A stretch of DNA of 34,440 bases from Clostridiales bacterium 38-18 (GTDB lineage Bacteria > Bacillota > Clostridia > Peptostreptococcales > Acidaminobacteraceae), in the NCBI GenBank assembly GCA_001897605.1, contig MKTL01000020.1:1-34440 (forward strand). Direction: 5' to 3'. Position numbers and translations under genes: made by a program. The notes under the pieces were generated by a model that did no database searches, was not told where the DNA came from, and was given only the letters and a program-made list of their open reading frames with translations. Shown piece by piece: positions 17,701 to 25,125 of the stretch (its first letter is position 1; every line of letters starts with the position of its first letter).

Positions 17701-18255
17701 GAAGCCATCGGATATGACCTTTATTGTAAATTGCTTGAAGAAAGTGTTCTGCATAAGAAAGGTGAAGTGGTAAAAGAGAAGCCACAGGCTAAAATAGACT
17801 TCGCTGTTAATGCTTTTATTCCAGAAAACTACATCAGTAATCATCAGCTGAAAATTGAAATCTATAAAAAAATAGCTGCAATTGAGTCTAGAAAGGACCT
17901 TGAAATGGTCTATGAAGAGATTGAAGACCGTTTTGGTACGGTTCCAACCTCTGTTGATAACCTGATTAAAATTGCATTCATAAAGGCACTTAGTGAAGCG
18001 ATTGGCGTCGAAGAGGTTTCTGAGGATGGCAGCGCCTTTACACTTAAATTCGCGCCAAACTATGCGATCAGTCCACTGTTTATCAGTCAGGTACTCGACT
18101 ATGATAACAAAAATGTTAGTTTCTTCGCGGGTAATCCAGCGCTTCTAAAGGTTAAAATTACAAACAGATTAAGAAAAAAAGAAGAACAATTAACAATGCT
18201 TGAAATGTATCTTGAAAAAATATATAGTTTTCATAGTGAATATTTAAATATATAA
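14785..18255 (+). CDS. mfd: Transcription-repair coupling factor
   Basis: Mfd removes RNA polymerase stalled at DNA lesions and recruits UvrA. The 1156-residue protein has the full domain order. The UvrB-like N-terminal region is followed by a CarD-like RNA-polymerase interaction domain beginning near residue 482 (LSVGDFVVHESHGVGQYLG). The RecG-like translocase has Walker A GDVGYGKTE (about 633-641), the DEEQ box (734-737), TATPIPRTLHMS and QLRGRVGRS. The C-terminal TRCF domain follows. ATG 14785 is preceded by AGGAGA. No frameshift or missing motif is seen. Confidence 0.97.
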   Translation: MNTFLSNLFEHSVEIKTLIKSIDEGISPILIHGSEPQVIKWVAAKVNQSLDRPVVVLFEDEHKARTAAEEYEEAVYLPSRELVWFDTFAHSNQVAIDRVEALATALSTKAPVIFASVNSLVYRYPTKLSERLLIDLSTEIPLADLQKKLYMYGYERVEIVESKGQYSLRGGIFDVFSPLYERPFRIEFFGDEVDSIRDFDIETQKSVDKFETVWLYPAREMVLSDERIETAIQALKSIKGKYKQEKRERIEEMIEHLTERVFVDGIERYFPFFFEHSMSLLDWFEEPVVFLVGNNQCVSRMNQFLQDYRKQFSDYLERGEVISEQYKRVFEFEEIKSELALRQLVSSELLIKHTDGFEPSQIVKLTSREMNKYFGKFDQIALDLRKWKIKGYHILIAFTNEDRMMRFIDAMNSFEVTVNQAGDADRVMSGQAIAIMKPFSSGFYFDTFKGLLLTEAELYGEGKKISRKKPAQGKVIKAFSELSVGDFVVHESHGVGQYLGIEQMKIDQTRKDFLKLRYAQDDYLYIPVESAGLVQKYMGTDAEKLKLNRLGGQEWKKTKSRAKKAIEDMTDELIALYASRREKKGYAFSSDNDWQREFEALFPYQETRDQLKCIDEIKFDMEKAEPMERLLCGDVGYGKTEVAIRAAFKAVLDSKQVAILVPTTILAQQHFKNISERFSKYPANIQMISRFRTKAEQAKIIKDLKSGVVDVVVGTHRILSNDVVFKDLGLLVIDEEQRFGVKHKEKIKQMKENIDVLTLTATPIPRTLHMSMIGIRDMSVIEDPPEDRYPIQTYVVEFDENLVREAIARELERGGQVYFVHNRIEDIDRVAAKIQELVPEALVHYAHGQMNEHQLERLMVDFMNNDFNVLVSTTIIETGLDISNVNTIIINDGDRFGLSQLYQLRGRVGRSNRLAYCYIFYQENKVLSEIAEKRLKAIKEFTELGAGFKIAMRDLEIRGAGNVLGTEQHGYMEAIGYDLYCKLLEESVLHKKGEVVKEKPQAKIDFAVNAFIPENYISNHQLKIEIYKKIAAIESRKDLEMVYEEIEDRFGTVPTSVDNLIKIAFIKALSEAIGVEEVSEDGSAFTLKFAPNYAISPLFISQVLDYDNKNVSFFAGNPALLKVKITNRLRKKEEQLTMLEMYLEKIYSFHSEYLNI

Positions 18256-18277
18256 TTCTATTGATATGAAATTAAGC

Positions 18278-18286
18278 TGATATAAC
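18278..18286 (+). promoter_or_regulatory. Candidate extended -10 promoter for the parvulin lipoprotein gene
   Basis: TGATATAAC (TG at 18278-18279, TATAAC at 18281-18286) lies 27 nt before the ATG. TTGATA at 18261 is only 14 nt upstream of the -10 hexamer, so the -35 is uncertain. Confidence 0.4.
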
Positions 18287-18312
18287 ATTAGCAGAAATTG
18301 AGGAGAGGTCTT

Positions 18313-19320
18313 ATGCCAAATTTAAAAAGAGTAACAGCATTGCTATTAGTGGTGTTGATGATTGCCCTAACTGGGTGTAGTACAAAAAGTGGAGATTCTA
18401 CGACTGAGGGAACGACGGGTGTTTCTAAAGAAAACGCAGTAGCAATCGTCGGTGACGACGTCGTGGATGTTGATACCTTCAATATTTACTATGCGATGTA
18501 TGAAACTGCTTATAAACAATACTATGGTGATGACATTCTCAATCAAGAAGTTGATGGTGTAAAATTTGCAGATGTTATGAGAGAAGATATCCTTCAAATG
18601 CTAGTCAATGATTCATTGATTCGCTCTTATGTTCTTTCAACTGGATATACGATAACAGATGAGCTTTTTAAAGAAAAATTTGATGAGCTTAAAGCTTTAC
18701 TTGAAGAAGACACAGAAACAAAAGCAATGTACGATTCTATTGGCGTAACGGATGCCTTTTTAGAAAAGCAGGTTCAAGGCTCAATCCTTATGGATGAATT
18801 CACAAAGGTTGTGGATGGATTGATTGACGCGGAAACTGCAAGACTTGAAGATCTTTATGCAAATGAGCCTGTACAGGTTAGTGCAAGACATATTCTTGTC
18901 GATGATGAAGCTACTGCACTTGAAGTAAAAGCAAAGCTTGATGCTGGCGAAGATTTCTCTGAGCTAGTAACTGCATACTCAAAAGACACAGGCTCTGTAA
19001 GCGCGGGTGGTGATTTAGGTTACTTCTCTAGAGGACAAATGGTAACAGAATTTGAAAATGTCGCTTTCTCACAACCTATTGGTGAAATTAGCGAGCCAGT
19101 TCAAACGACTTATGGCTACCATATCATTAAGGTTGAGGATCGCTTAACTGTAAATCAATTGATCGAAAGCGGCGAAGAGGAAGCGGTGATAAACGATTAC
19201 AAGCAACAGCTTAAAGACAGCCTGTACAATGAGTTTTATCAAAAGAAATTAGATGAGCTTAAGGCTGCTGCAAGCATAGAAACGTTTATCGAAAAAGTAA
19301 CACCTAAAACAGAAGGCTAA
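18313..19320 (+). CDS. Parvulin-type peptidyl-prolyl isomerase lipoprotein (PrsA-like foldase)
   Basis: The 335-residue product is an extracytoplasmic folding factor. A basic start and hydrophobic stretch lead to a lipobox, ALTGC, with the lipidated Cys at residue 22. A SurA-like N-terminal helical region follows (about 40-185). The parvulin domain (about 190-285) runs from SARHILVDDEATALEVKAKL to TTYGYHIIKVEDR, with GGDLGYFSRGQMV in the middle. ATG 18313 follows GAGGAGAGG; the TTG at 18298 lies just before that site and is rejected. A PrsA homologue between mfd and spoVT/spoVB is common in Clostridia; here spoVT itself is missing downstream. Confidence 0.92.
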   Translation: MPNLKRVTALLLVVLMIALTGCSTKSGDSTTEGTTGVSKENAVAIVGDDVVDVDTFNIYYAMYETAYKQYYGDDILNQEVDGVKFADVMREDILQMLVNDSLIRSYVLSTGYTITDELFKEKFDELKALLEEDTETKAMYDSIGVTDAFLEKQVQGSILMDEFTKVVDGLIDAETARLEDLYANEPVQVSARHILVDDEATALEVKAKLDAGEDFSELVTAYSKDTGSVSAGGDLGYFSRGQMVTEFENVAFSQPIGEISEPVQTTYGYHIIKVEDRLTVNQLIESGEEEAVINDYKQQLKDSLYNEFYQKKLDELKAAASIETFIEKVTPKTEG

Positions 19321-19353
19321 ACAACGAATGAAGGCCGATTAATGGCTTGAAAT

Positions 19354-19397
19354 CCTGCATTTGTGTATCAAGTAGAATACTCAAATGCAGGGTTTTT
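19354..19397 (+). terminator. Intrinsic terminator after the parvulin gene
   Basis: CCTGCATTTG (19354-19363) pairs with CAAATGCAGG (19382-19391). An inner GTAT/ATAC extension and a run of five Ts complete it. Confidence 0.85.
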
Positions 19398-19412
19398 CTG
19401 TTTTATTTTTAA

Positions 19413-19442
19413 TTAAAATTAAAGGAACTATTGTGTTATAAT
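19413..19442 (+). promoter_or_regulatory. Promoter upstream of the SpoVB/YabM-family gene
   Basis: TGTTATAAT, with TATAAT at 19437-19442, is a strong extended -10. A poor -35, TTAAAA, lies at 19413-19418 (18-nt spacer). The leader of about 70 nt contains a five-codon ATG frame (19476-19493) of doubtful meaning. Confidence 0.5.
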
Positions 19443-19518
19443 GAATCGATTAGCATTTCTATAGGAAAAGTGTTAATGAAAAAAGCATCTTAATTGTATG
19501 TAATTATAGGAGTAAATA

Positions 19519-21135
19519 ATGGAGAAAAAAACACAGCACCCTGCTAGTGATTCGTTTGTAAAAGGGGCTTTCATTCTAGGTATTACCGGGGTATTTGTTA
19601 AGATACTTGGCGCATTTTTTAAAATTCCACTCGCTAATTTATTAGGTCCAGAGGGGATGAGCTATTATTCAAGTGCGTATCCGATTTACAACTTTTTCAT
19701 CGTGCTTGCAACTGCAGGACTACCGACTGCGATCGGTAAAATGATCTCAGAGCAAAGGGCTTTGGGAGAATATGACAACATCGACCGAACCTTTAAATCG
19801 GGGATGCTGTTAATGACTGCGGTGGGTCTGTTTGGCTCATTATTTATGTTCTTCGGTGCTGATATGATCGTCGAAGGCATAAAAAATCCAAATGCAGCAC
19901 TTGCCTTTAAGGCTTTGGCACCTGCAATTGTTATCGTTTCATTAATGGCAGTATTTAGAGGGTATTTTCAAGGCTTTCAAAATATGAAGCCATTTGCTAT
20001 GTCACAGGTTTTTGAACAATTTGGCCGTGTTATCGTAGGCTATGGCTTAGCGATTTATTTACTTGATCGGGGCTTGGAGTTAGCTGCAGCTGGTGCGACC
20101 TTTGGTGCTACTACTGGTGCTATCGCAGGGCTTGGCATTATTTTCTTAACGTACATTAAATTTAAAAAGAAGCATGCAAAAGAAATTGCGCATCAGTTGA
20201 CAGGTAAAATTTTATCGCATAGTGCGCTTATAAAACGTATCGGTATGATTGCAGTTCCTATTACACTGGGTGCAGCGGTAATGCCACTTATGAATACGAT
20301 AGACGTTATGCTGGTTATGAATCGCTTGACGGATATAGGCATGGGTGAAAACGCTAATGATCTTTACGGGATGCTAAGTGGCTATGCTGCAACCTTGGTT
20401 AATTTACCACAGGTTATAACTTCTGCAATTCAAATAAGTATCGTGCCAGCAGTAGCCGCATTATTTGTTAGAAAAGAAGCAAATAATTTGAGCAGAACCA
20501 TTCAAAATGGTATTCGTATGACATTGATTATCAGTATGCCAGCAACCGCAGGTCTTGTACTTCTGTCACAACCAATCATGGAGCTTTTGTATCCAAATCA
20601 GATTCAGTACGCACAAACGACGGGTCAGATTCTATCTATTTTAGGATTTGGCGTAATATTCTTAGGCATGTTCCAAGTCACAACTGGTATTCTTCAAGGT
20701 ATAAGCATGCAAAATCGCCCAGCTATGAATTTAATGGCAGGCGCCATTATCAAAATTCTTTTAACCTATATTTTAGTGGGAATTCCTAGTATAAACATAT
20801 ATGGTGCTGCGATCTCTACCCTCGCTGCTTATGGAACAGCAACCACCTTGAACCTAATCACGATGAAGCGCCATGCGAATATCACCTTTGATCCAAAGGT
20901 CGTTGTTCTTAAGCCGTTATTAGCGGTACTGGTTATGAGTGCTGTCGTCATCCTTGTTCATATGGGCTCGCTACTGATAATGCCATCTAAGCTTGCAACT
21001 GTTGCGGCGATCGGTATTGGTATGGTTGTTTACGTTATTATGCTCTTTAAGACAAAGACCATTACTGAGGAAGATTATGCGATGATGCCTGGTGGTAGAA
21101 GACTTAAGAAAATCAATGACAGATTTTTTAAATAA
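19519..21135 (+). CDS. Polysaccharide/lipid II flippase of the MVF family (SpoVB/YabM type)
   Basis: The 538-residue integral membrane protein has about 14 hydrophobic segments. It matches the MOP/MVF exporters that flip lipid-linked cell-wall precursors. Recognisable family segments are the N-terminal GAFILGITGVFVKILGAFFK, then GPEGMSYYSSAYPIYNFF, GLPTAIGKMISE and FRGYFQGFQNMKP. ATG 19519 has TAGGAG upstream. Gene order (mfd - x - this - yabN - hup - yabO) equates it with yabM/spoVB of that locus. In a genome that may lack sporulation, a general lipid II or teichoic-precursor flippase role is more likely than a spore-cortex one, but this is inference. Confidence 0.85.
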   Translation: MEKKTQHPASDSFVKGAFILGITGVFVKILGAFFKIPLANLLGPEGMSYYSSAYPIYNFFIVLATAGLPTAIGKMISEQRALGEYDNIDRTFKSGMLLMTAVGLFGSLFMFFGADMIVEGIKNPNAALAFKALAPAIVIVSLMAVFRGYFQGFQNMKPFAMSQVFEQFGRVIVGYGLAIYLLDRGLELAAAGATFGATTGAIAGLGIIFLTYIKFKKKHAKEIAHQLTGKILSHSALIKRIGMIAVPITLGAAVMPLMNTIDVMLVMNRLTDIGMGENANDLYGMLSGYAATLVNLPQVITSAIQISIVPAVAALFVRKEANNLSRTIQNGIRMTLIISMPATAGLVLLSQPIMELLYPNQIQYAQTTGQILSILGFGVIFLGMFQVTTGILQGISMQNRPAMNLMAGAIIKILLTYILVGIPSINIYGAAISTLAAYGTATTLNLITMKRHANITFDPKVVVLKPLLAVLVMSAVVILVHMGSLLIMPSKLATVAAIGIGMVVYVIMLFKTKTITEEDYAMMPGGRRLKKINDRFFK

Positions 21136-21188
21136 GAATGCTCAAAATATGTAAGTAGGCAAATGATAAATTAAATTAGAGGTGAGAT

Positions 21189-22631
21189 ATGTATCCGATA
21201 AAAATAGTTGGTATGGGACCGGGTGGAATAGATTATCTAACACTTGCCGCGATGTCAGCGCTGACTGGTCAAGGAAAAGTCTATTTGAGAACGGATCGTC
21301 ATCCTGTTGTAGCGGATTTGGTTCAAAATGGAATGGTTTATACTTCGTTTGATGATTACTACGATCAGTTTGAAACCTTTGAAGAGGTATATCGGGCGAT
21401 TGCCGATGAAATAAAACGCCTCTCTGAGACTGGACCCATCACATATGCAGTGCCAGGAAATCCCTTTGTAGCTGAAAAAACTGTCAGCTACCTTATGGAG
21501 GAGGTTGCTGAGCGAATTGAGATCGTACACGGTGCAAGCTTTATAGATGCTATCGTTACTGCACTTCATTACGACCCAGTCGGTGGACTGGTAATTGCAG
21601 ATGCTTTAAATGTTGAAAATGAGCGCATCGATACGACGAAAGACCACTTGTTTATTCAGGTTTACGATCAGACGACTGCATCTATGCTAAAGCTCGAGCT
21701 TATGAATTATTGGCCAGACGAGAAGGTGGTTACTATTATCAAAGGCGCTGGCATTCCAAATGTAGAAATGATAAAAAAAGTACCTTTGTATGAGTTAGAT
21801 CATCAGGCAGAGGATTTTAATCACTTAACCAGTTTGTTCGTCTCTGGAGGAGATGGCGTTAAGCACGAGCTTTTTGAGCTTGAAGCCATTATGAGACAGC
21901 TTAGAGCTGAAGACGGCTGTCCTTGGGATCGCGAGCAAACGCATGAGAGTTTAACACCATATCTGATAGAAGAGGCGTATGAGGTTAAAGAAGCAATTGA
22001 TGAGCAAGATGATGAAGCCCTTGTCGACGAGCTAGGGGATGTACTTTTGCAGATTGTCTTTCATGCGACAATCGCCTCTGAAGATGGCTATTTTGAAATG
22101 AGTGATATCATCAAGGCAGTTTGTGAGAAGATGATTAGAAGACACCCCCATGTGTTTTCTGATGTCACCGTTAGAGATTCTGATGAAGTTTTAACCAATT
22201 GGCAGGCGATAAAAAATATAGAAAAGGATTCTAAAAGTGTAACCGATTCTATGTTAGCAGTTTCTAAGAGTCTTCCAGGACATATCAGGTCGCAGAAGGT
22301 ACAAAAGAAAGCGGCAGAGGTTGGTTTTGACTGGAAATCAGCAAGTGACGCAGTCTCCAAAATAGAAGAGGAGCTAAACGAAGTAAAGGAAGCCCTTTCA
22401 AATAATGATGAAGCAGCACTTCATGAGGAAATGGGCGATTTGCTTCTTATCATCGGAAATGTGGCAAGATTGTCAGGTATCGATGCTGAGCAAGCCTTGG
22501 TCGATGCCACTGAAAAATTCATCAGACGATTCTCCTTTATAGAGGCAGAATTGGAAAAAGAAGGGTTAAGTCCTAGTCCTCAGTTACTAGAACGGATGGA
22601 GGCACTTTGGACGCTCTCTAAAAAATGGTAG
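21189..22631 (+). CDS. mazG: YabN-type fusion: tetrapyrrole methylase domain plus MazG nucleotide pyrophosphohydrolase
   Basis: The 480-residue protein joins two domains. Residues 1 to about 215 resemble SAM-dependent tetrapyrrole (corrin/porphyrin) methylases, with VGMGPGGIDYLTLAA at the start and YAVPGNPFVAEKTV. Residues about 235-480 are MazG, which hydrolyses NTPs to NMP and PPi. Its metal-binding EExxE is at 261-265 and ELGD at 281-284, and a second degenerate helix set is near EELNEVKEAL...EEMGDLLL. The fusion is typical of the Bacillota yabN locus. ATG 21189 has GAGGTGA upstream. The methylase substrate is not known. Confidence 0.92.
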   Translation: MYPIKIVGMGPGGIDYLTLAAMSALTGQGKVYLRTDRHPVVADLVQNGMVYTSFDDYYDQFETFEEVYRAIADEIKRLSETGPITYAVPGNPFVAEKTVSYLMEEVAERIEIVHGASFIDAIVTALHYDPVGGLVIADALNVENERIDTTKDHLFIQVYDQTTASMLKLELMNYWPDEKVVTIIKGAGIPNVEMIKKVPLYELDHQAEDFNHLTSLFVSGGDGVKHELFELEAIMRQLRAEDGCPWDREQTHESLTPYLIEEAYEVKEAIDEQDDEALVDELGDVLLQIVFHATIASEDGYFEMSDIIKAVCEKMIRRHPHVFSDVTVRDSDEVLTNWQAIKNIEKDSKSVTDSMLAVSKSLPGHIRSQKVQKKAAEVGFDWKSASDAVSKIEEELNEVKEALSNNDEAALHEEMGDLLLIIGNVARLSGIDAEQALVDATEKFIRRFSFIEAELEKEGLSPSPQLLERMEALWTLSKKW

Positions 22632-22658
22632 ATTTTCTAAAAAAATAAACGAAAACTC

Positions 22659-22687
22659 TTGTAAAAGTTGAAATTTCAACGTATACT
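22659..22687 (+). promoter_or_regulatory. Promoter of hup
   Basis: TTGTAA (22659-22664), a 17-nt spacer and TATACT (22682-22687) form a sigma-A-like promoter. A second TATAAT overlaps at 22688-22693. The start codon is 35-40 nt downstream. Confidence 0.6.
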
Positions 22688-22727
22688 TATAATAGTTAAA
22701 ACAACTTAATATTTTAGGAGGTTTATT

Positions 22728-23006
22728 GTGAATAAAGCTGAATTAGTAGCTAGCATGGCTGAAAAATCTGGTTTAACAAAAAAAGATGCTGAATTAGCAT
22801 TAAATGCTTTCATGAAAAGTGTTGAAGAAGAACTTGCTAAAAGCGGTAAAGTTCAATTAGTTGGCTTTGGTACTTTTGATGTTAGAGAAAGAAAAGAAAG
22901 AACTGGTAGAAATCCTAGAAATCCTAAAGAAACAATCAACATTCCTGCTTCAAAAGCTCCAGTTTTCAAAGCTGGTAAAGCATTAAAAGAAACTGTAAAC
23001 GGATAA
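22728..23006 (+). CDS. hup: HU family DNA-binding protein
   Basis: The 92-residue nucleoid protein bends and compacts DNA as a dimer. The helical base (MNKAELVASMAEKSGLTKKD) and the beta-arm with the HU signature GFGTFDVRERKERTGRNPR are intact, as is the intercalating-proline segment INIPASKAP. Translation begins at GTG 22728 with a strong AGGAGG 8 nt upstream. Codon use is noticeably A/T-ending, as expected for an abundant protein. It has its own promoter and terminator and sits between mazG and rqcP as in many Clostridia. Confidence 0.97.
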   Translation: MNKAELVASMAEKSGLTKKDAELALNAFMKSVEEELAKSGKVQLVGFGTFDVRERKERTGRNPRNPKETINIPASKAPVFKAGKALKETVNG

Positions 23007-23020
23007 TAAACTTTTAAGAG

Positions 23021-23044
23021 AAAGCAGCCTAGCTGCTTTTTCTT
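23021..23044 (+). terminator. Intrinsic terminator after hup
   Basis: AAAGCAGC (23021-23028) pairs with GCTGCTTT (23032-23039) over a CTA loop, followed by a T-rich tail. Confidence 0.8.
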
Positions 23045-23123
23045 GATTTTATACAGCTCTACATTCTGAGACTGTAGTAGAAATAATATTATTTTAAACC
23101 AATACATAAAATCTTATTTTATA

Positions 23124-23132
23124 TGATAAAAT
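23124..23132 (+). promoter_or_regulatory. Extended -10 promoter for rqcP-divIC-ppx
   Basis: TATGATAAAAT, with TAAAAT at 23127-23132 and TG upstream, is identical to the element before the LCP gene and ftsH. No clear -35 is seen. The rqcP start lies 32 nt downstream. Confidence 0.5.
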
Positions 23133-23164
23133 AGACTCAATAAATCTTTAAAGTAGGTGACATC

Positions 23165-23416
23165 ATGAGAATAGATAAATATTTAAAAAATGCGAGATTG
23201 ATTAAAAGAAGAACCATTGCTAAAGAAGCCTGCGATCAAGGGCGTGTTTTAGTAGAGGGAAGGGAAGCTAAACCAGGTACAGAAGTAAAAATAGGCGATA
23301 GGGTTGACCTGAAATTGGGACAAAAGACCATATCTATCCGCATTACTGCAATGGAAGAGCATGTTACAAAAGAGTCTTCCAAATTGCTTTATGAGGTTAT
23401 ATCACAGGAAGAGTAG
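23165..23416 (+). CDS. rqcP: RqcP (YabO), S4-domain RNA-binding protein of ribosome quality control
   Basis: The 83-residue protein is almost entirely an S4 domain: MRIDKYLKNARLIKRRTIAKEA, then GRVLVEGREAKPGTEVKIGD. In Bacillota, RqcP works with RqcH on stalled 50S subunits during alanine tailing of nascent chains. Length and the following divIC gene match the yabO position of the Bacillus locus. TAGGTGA precedes ATG 23165. In sporulating relatives yabP and yabQ come next; here divIC follows directly, separated by 9 bases or abutting, depending on start choice. Confidence 0.9.
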   Translation: MRIDKYLKNARLIKRRTIAKEACDQGRVLVEGREAKPGTEVKIGDRVDLKLGQKTISIRITAMEEHVTKESSKLLYEVISQEE

Positions 23417-23425
23417 GTGACTGAC

Positions 23426-23752
23426 TTGAAGAAAAAGCGCAGTAAGTTTATAAGGCGTAATCGATTGACATTATTGTTACTCATCCTAGTTGGTTTCTAT
23501 TTCGTATACAATATGGTTCAAGCAGATCAAAAGCTACAAGAGCTGGAAGTAACTAAGGCAGAATTAAATGAAAATATTACAGACCTAGAGCATGAAATAA
23601 ATCGATTGGAAGATGAGTATGCTTACTCTAAAACACCTGAAGCAGTAGAGAAGATAGCGAGAGAGAAGCTTAAAATGGTAAAGCCTGATGAAATTATCTA
23701 TTTGATAAAGGCATTAGAGGATGAAAAAAAGAACCAGGAGAATGGTGATTAG
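23426..23752 (+). CDS. divIC: DivIC/FtsB-type septum formation initiator
   Basis: This is a small bitopic division protein (108 residues from TTG 23426). A basic N-terminus (KKKRSKFIRRNR) leads into one membrane helix (LTLLLLILVGFYFVYNMV). An extracytoplasmic coiled coil of about 45 residues follows, then a segment ending AREKLKMVKPDEIIYL, the hallmark of the family. It forms the DivIB-DivIC-FtsL complex. The TTG start is preferred because AGGTGA (23415-23420) is spaced as in rqcP, trmB and pth. GTG 23417 lies inside that site and would add three residues. Confidence 0.9.
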   Translation: MKKKRSKFIRRNRLTLLLLILVGFYFVYNMVQADQKLQELEVTKAELNENITDLEHEINRLEDEYAYSKTPEAVEKIAREKLKMVKPDEIIYLIKALEDEKKNQENGD

Positions 23753-23762
23753 AAGGAGTATT

Positions 23763-24686
23763 ATGCGGATTGCATGTATTGACATAGGAACAAACTCAAT
23801 TAGGCTACTTTTGGCGGTTTTCGAGGATGGTAAATTTAGCGAAGTCCATCGAGAGCTTGAAATGACTCGCCTGGGCTATAAGGTGAATGAGACTCGGTTA
23901 TTGGATTCAGAAAGAATGCGAGCTTCTGTAGAGGTGATTGATGCCTACTATAAAAAAGCAGTCTCATTCGGCGCAGAGTCAATTTTTATGATGGCGACAA
24001 GTGCTGTAAGGGATTCAAAGAATGCCAATATGTTTGATGCGATGGTTAAGAATAGAACGGGTCAAAGCATTGATATCATTCCCGGCGAACTGGAAGCTGA
24101 GGTAGGCTTTAAAGGGGTTCTTCTGGGGAGTAAAACTGAAGGTAATTTGTTGATCATAGATATTGGTGGTGGTTCAACTGAGCTGATTTTGGGCGATAGA
24201 ACAGGTATTAAGTATGCTGTAAGCCTTAATATTGGCGCAGTAAGATTGACGGGTGCTTACGTCAATCATGATCCAATCAGCTGTCAAGAGGTACAAAAAT
24301 TAAGAGAAGTTGTATCTGAAACTATTTCTCACTCTATAGAAGAGCTTTTGCTTATGCCGATCGACAGCGTAGTCGGCATCGGCGGTACGGCGACGACCTA
24401 TGCGACGATGGTGCACAGTGTCGATGACTATACAAGAGATAAGGTACACGGCTTATATGTAAGCTTAGATACGCTTGCGCTTCAAAATAGCAAGCTTGAA
24501 AAGATGAATAATGAGGACAAGCTTCATATTACTGGGCTAGATCCCAAACGTGCTGATATTATCTATGCTGGGGGGATTATTTTAGAAGAATTGTTGACCG
24601 CTTTGAAAATTGAAGGCTATTTTGTCAGTGATTTTGATAATTTGGAAGGCTTCTCTGCCTATAAAATCGAGCAAATGAATTCGTAA
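23763..24686 (+). CDS. Ppx/GppA family phosphatase
   Basis: The 307-residue protein belongs to the sugar kinase/Hsp70/actin superfamily exopolyphosphatase/pppGpp phosphohydrolase family. The phosphate-1 loop DIGTNSIRLLL begins at residue 7. The second ATPase-fold loop DIGGGSTELIL begins at 133, and GIGGTATTYA lies near 220. It corresponds to the short (about 300-residue) form without the C-terminal HD domain. AAGGAG precedes ATG 23763, ten bases after divIC, so it is cotranscribed with rqcP and divIC. Whether polyphosphate or pppGpp is the substrate cannot be decided from sequence. Confidence 0.9.
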   Translation: MRIACIDIGTNSIRLLLAVFEDGKFSEVHRELEMTRLGYKVNETRLLDSERMRASVEVIDAYYKKAVSFGAESIFMMATSAVRDSKNANMFDAMVKNRTGQSIDIIPGELEAEVGFKGVLLGSKTEGNLLIIDIGGGSTELILGDRTGIKYAVSLNIGAVRLTGAYVNHDPISCQEVQKLREVVSETISHSIEELLLMPIDSVVGIGGTATTYATMVHSVDDYTRDKVHGLYVSLDTLALQNSKLEKMNNEDKLHITGLDPKRADIIYAGGIILEELLTALKIEGYFVSDFDNLEGFSAYKIEQMNS

Positions 24687-24748
24687 ATTAACCAATTAAT
24701 TGCTTAAATAATTTGATTAAATAAAGTGCTTTTAATATAAAAAATCGG

Positions 24749-24777
24749 TTGACACACATCGAATTATCGTGTAATAT
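24749..24777 (+). promoter_or_regulatory. Strong promoter of the tRNA operon
   Basis: The perfect -35 TTGACA (24749-24754), a 17-nt spacer and TAATAT (24772-24777) lie 23 nt upstream of tRNA-Asp. This is the best sigma-A match in the window. Confidence 0.85.
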
Positions 24778-24799
24778 TTAACTTGTCGCATCACACTGC

Positions 24800-24876
24800 G
24801 GTCCAGTAGTTCAGTTGGTTAGAACACTAGCCTGTCACGCTAGAGGTCGAGGGTTCGAGTCCCTTCTGGATCGCCA
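24800..24876 (+). tRNA. tRNA-Asp (anticodon GTC)
   Basis: The acceptor strand GGTCCAG pairs with CTGGATC (one G-U pair). The anticodon loop CTGTCAC carries GTC. The T arm reads GGGTTCGAGTCCC-like, and the 3' CCA is encoded at 24874-24876. Length is 77 nt including CCA. Confidence 0.97.
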
Positions 24877-24902
24877 TTTTATTTTTTGTGATGTCAATAA
24901 GG

Positions 24903-24916
24903 GACGCAAAAGCGTC
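24903..24916 (+). other. Short hairpin between the two tRNAs
   Basis: GACGC-AAAA-GCGTC forms a 5-bp stem with an AAAA loop in the 47-nt spacer between tRNA-Asp and tRNA-Thr. It lacks a T-tract, so it is not a terminator. It may be a processing determinant. Confidence 0.45.
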
Positions 24917-24923
24917 AAGTTAT

Positions 24924-24999
<76 letters not shown>

Positions 25000-25001
25000 T
25001 T

Positions 25002-25034
25002 AACAGCATTTGATTGTCAAATGCTGTTTTATTT
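25002..25034 (+). terminator. Intrinsic terminator of the tRNA operon
   Basis: AACAGCATTTGA (25002-25013) and TCAAATGCTGTT (25017-25028) form a perfect 12-bp stem with a TTG loop, beginning three bases after the tRNA-Thr CCA and followed by a T-rich tail. Confidence 0.9.
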
Positions 25035-25054
25035 TGTCTAAAATTAATGAAAAG

Positions 25055-25084
25055 TTTACATTGATGCCTTATATTGGCTATCAT
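25055..25084 (+). promoter_or_regulatory. Promoter of tldD-tldE
   Basis: TTTACA (25055-25060) and TATCAT (25079-25084) with an 18-nt spacer each match five of six consensus bases. The start codon lies about 42 nt downstream. Confidence 0.55.
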
Positions 25085-25125
25085 TAATGCTTAAGATAGA
25101 TTAAGTAGAAAAAATGGAGGTGCAC

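Noticed and set aside
19476..19493. Five-codon frame (ATG AAA AAA GCA TCT TAA) in the leader of the flippase gene, as a leader peptide
   Set aside because: There is no run of regulatory codons and no downstream attenuator hairpin. An A-rich chance frame is likelier.
19321..19518. Possible spoVT remnant between the parvulin and flippase genes
   Set aside because: The gap holds only a terminator, a promoter and a leader; no AbrB-like coding remnant was recognised.
21255..21569. 104-codon antisense frame within the MazG fusion gene
   Set aside because: It is a shadow of the opposite strand with no supporting ribosome site.
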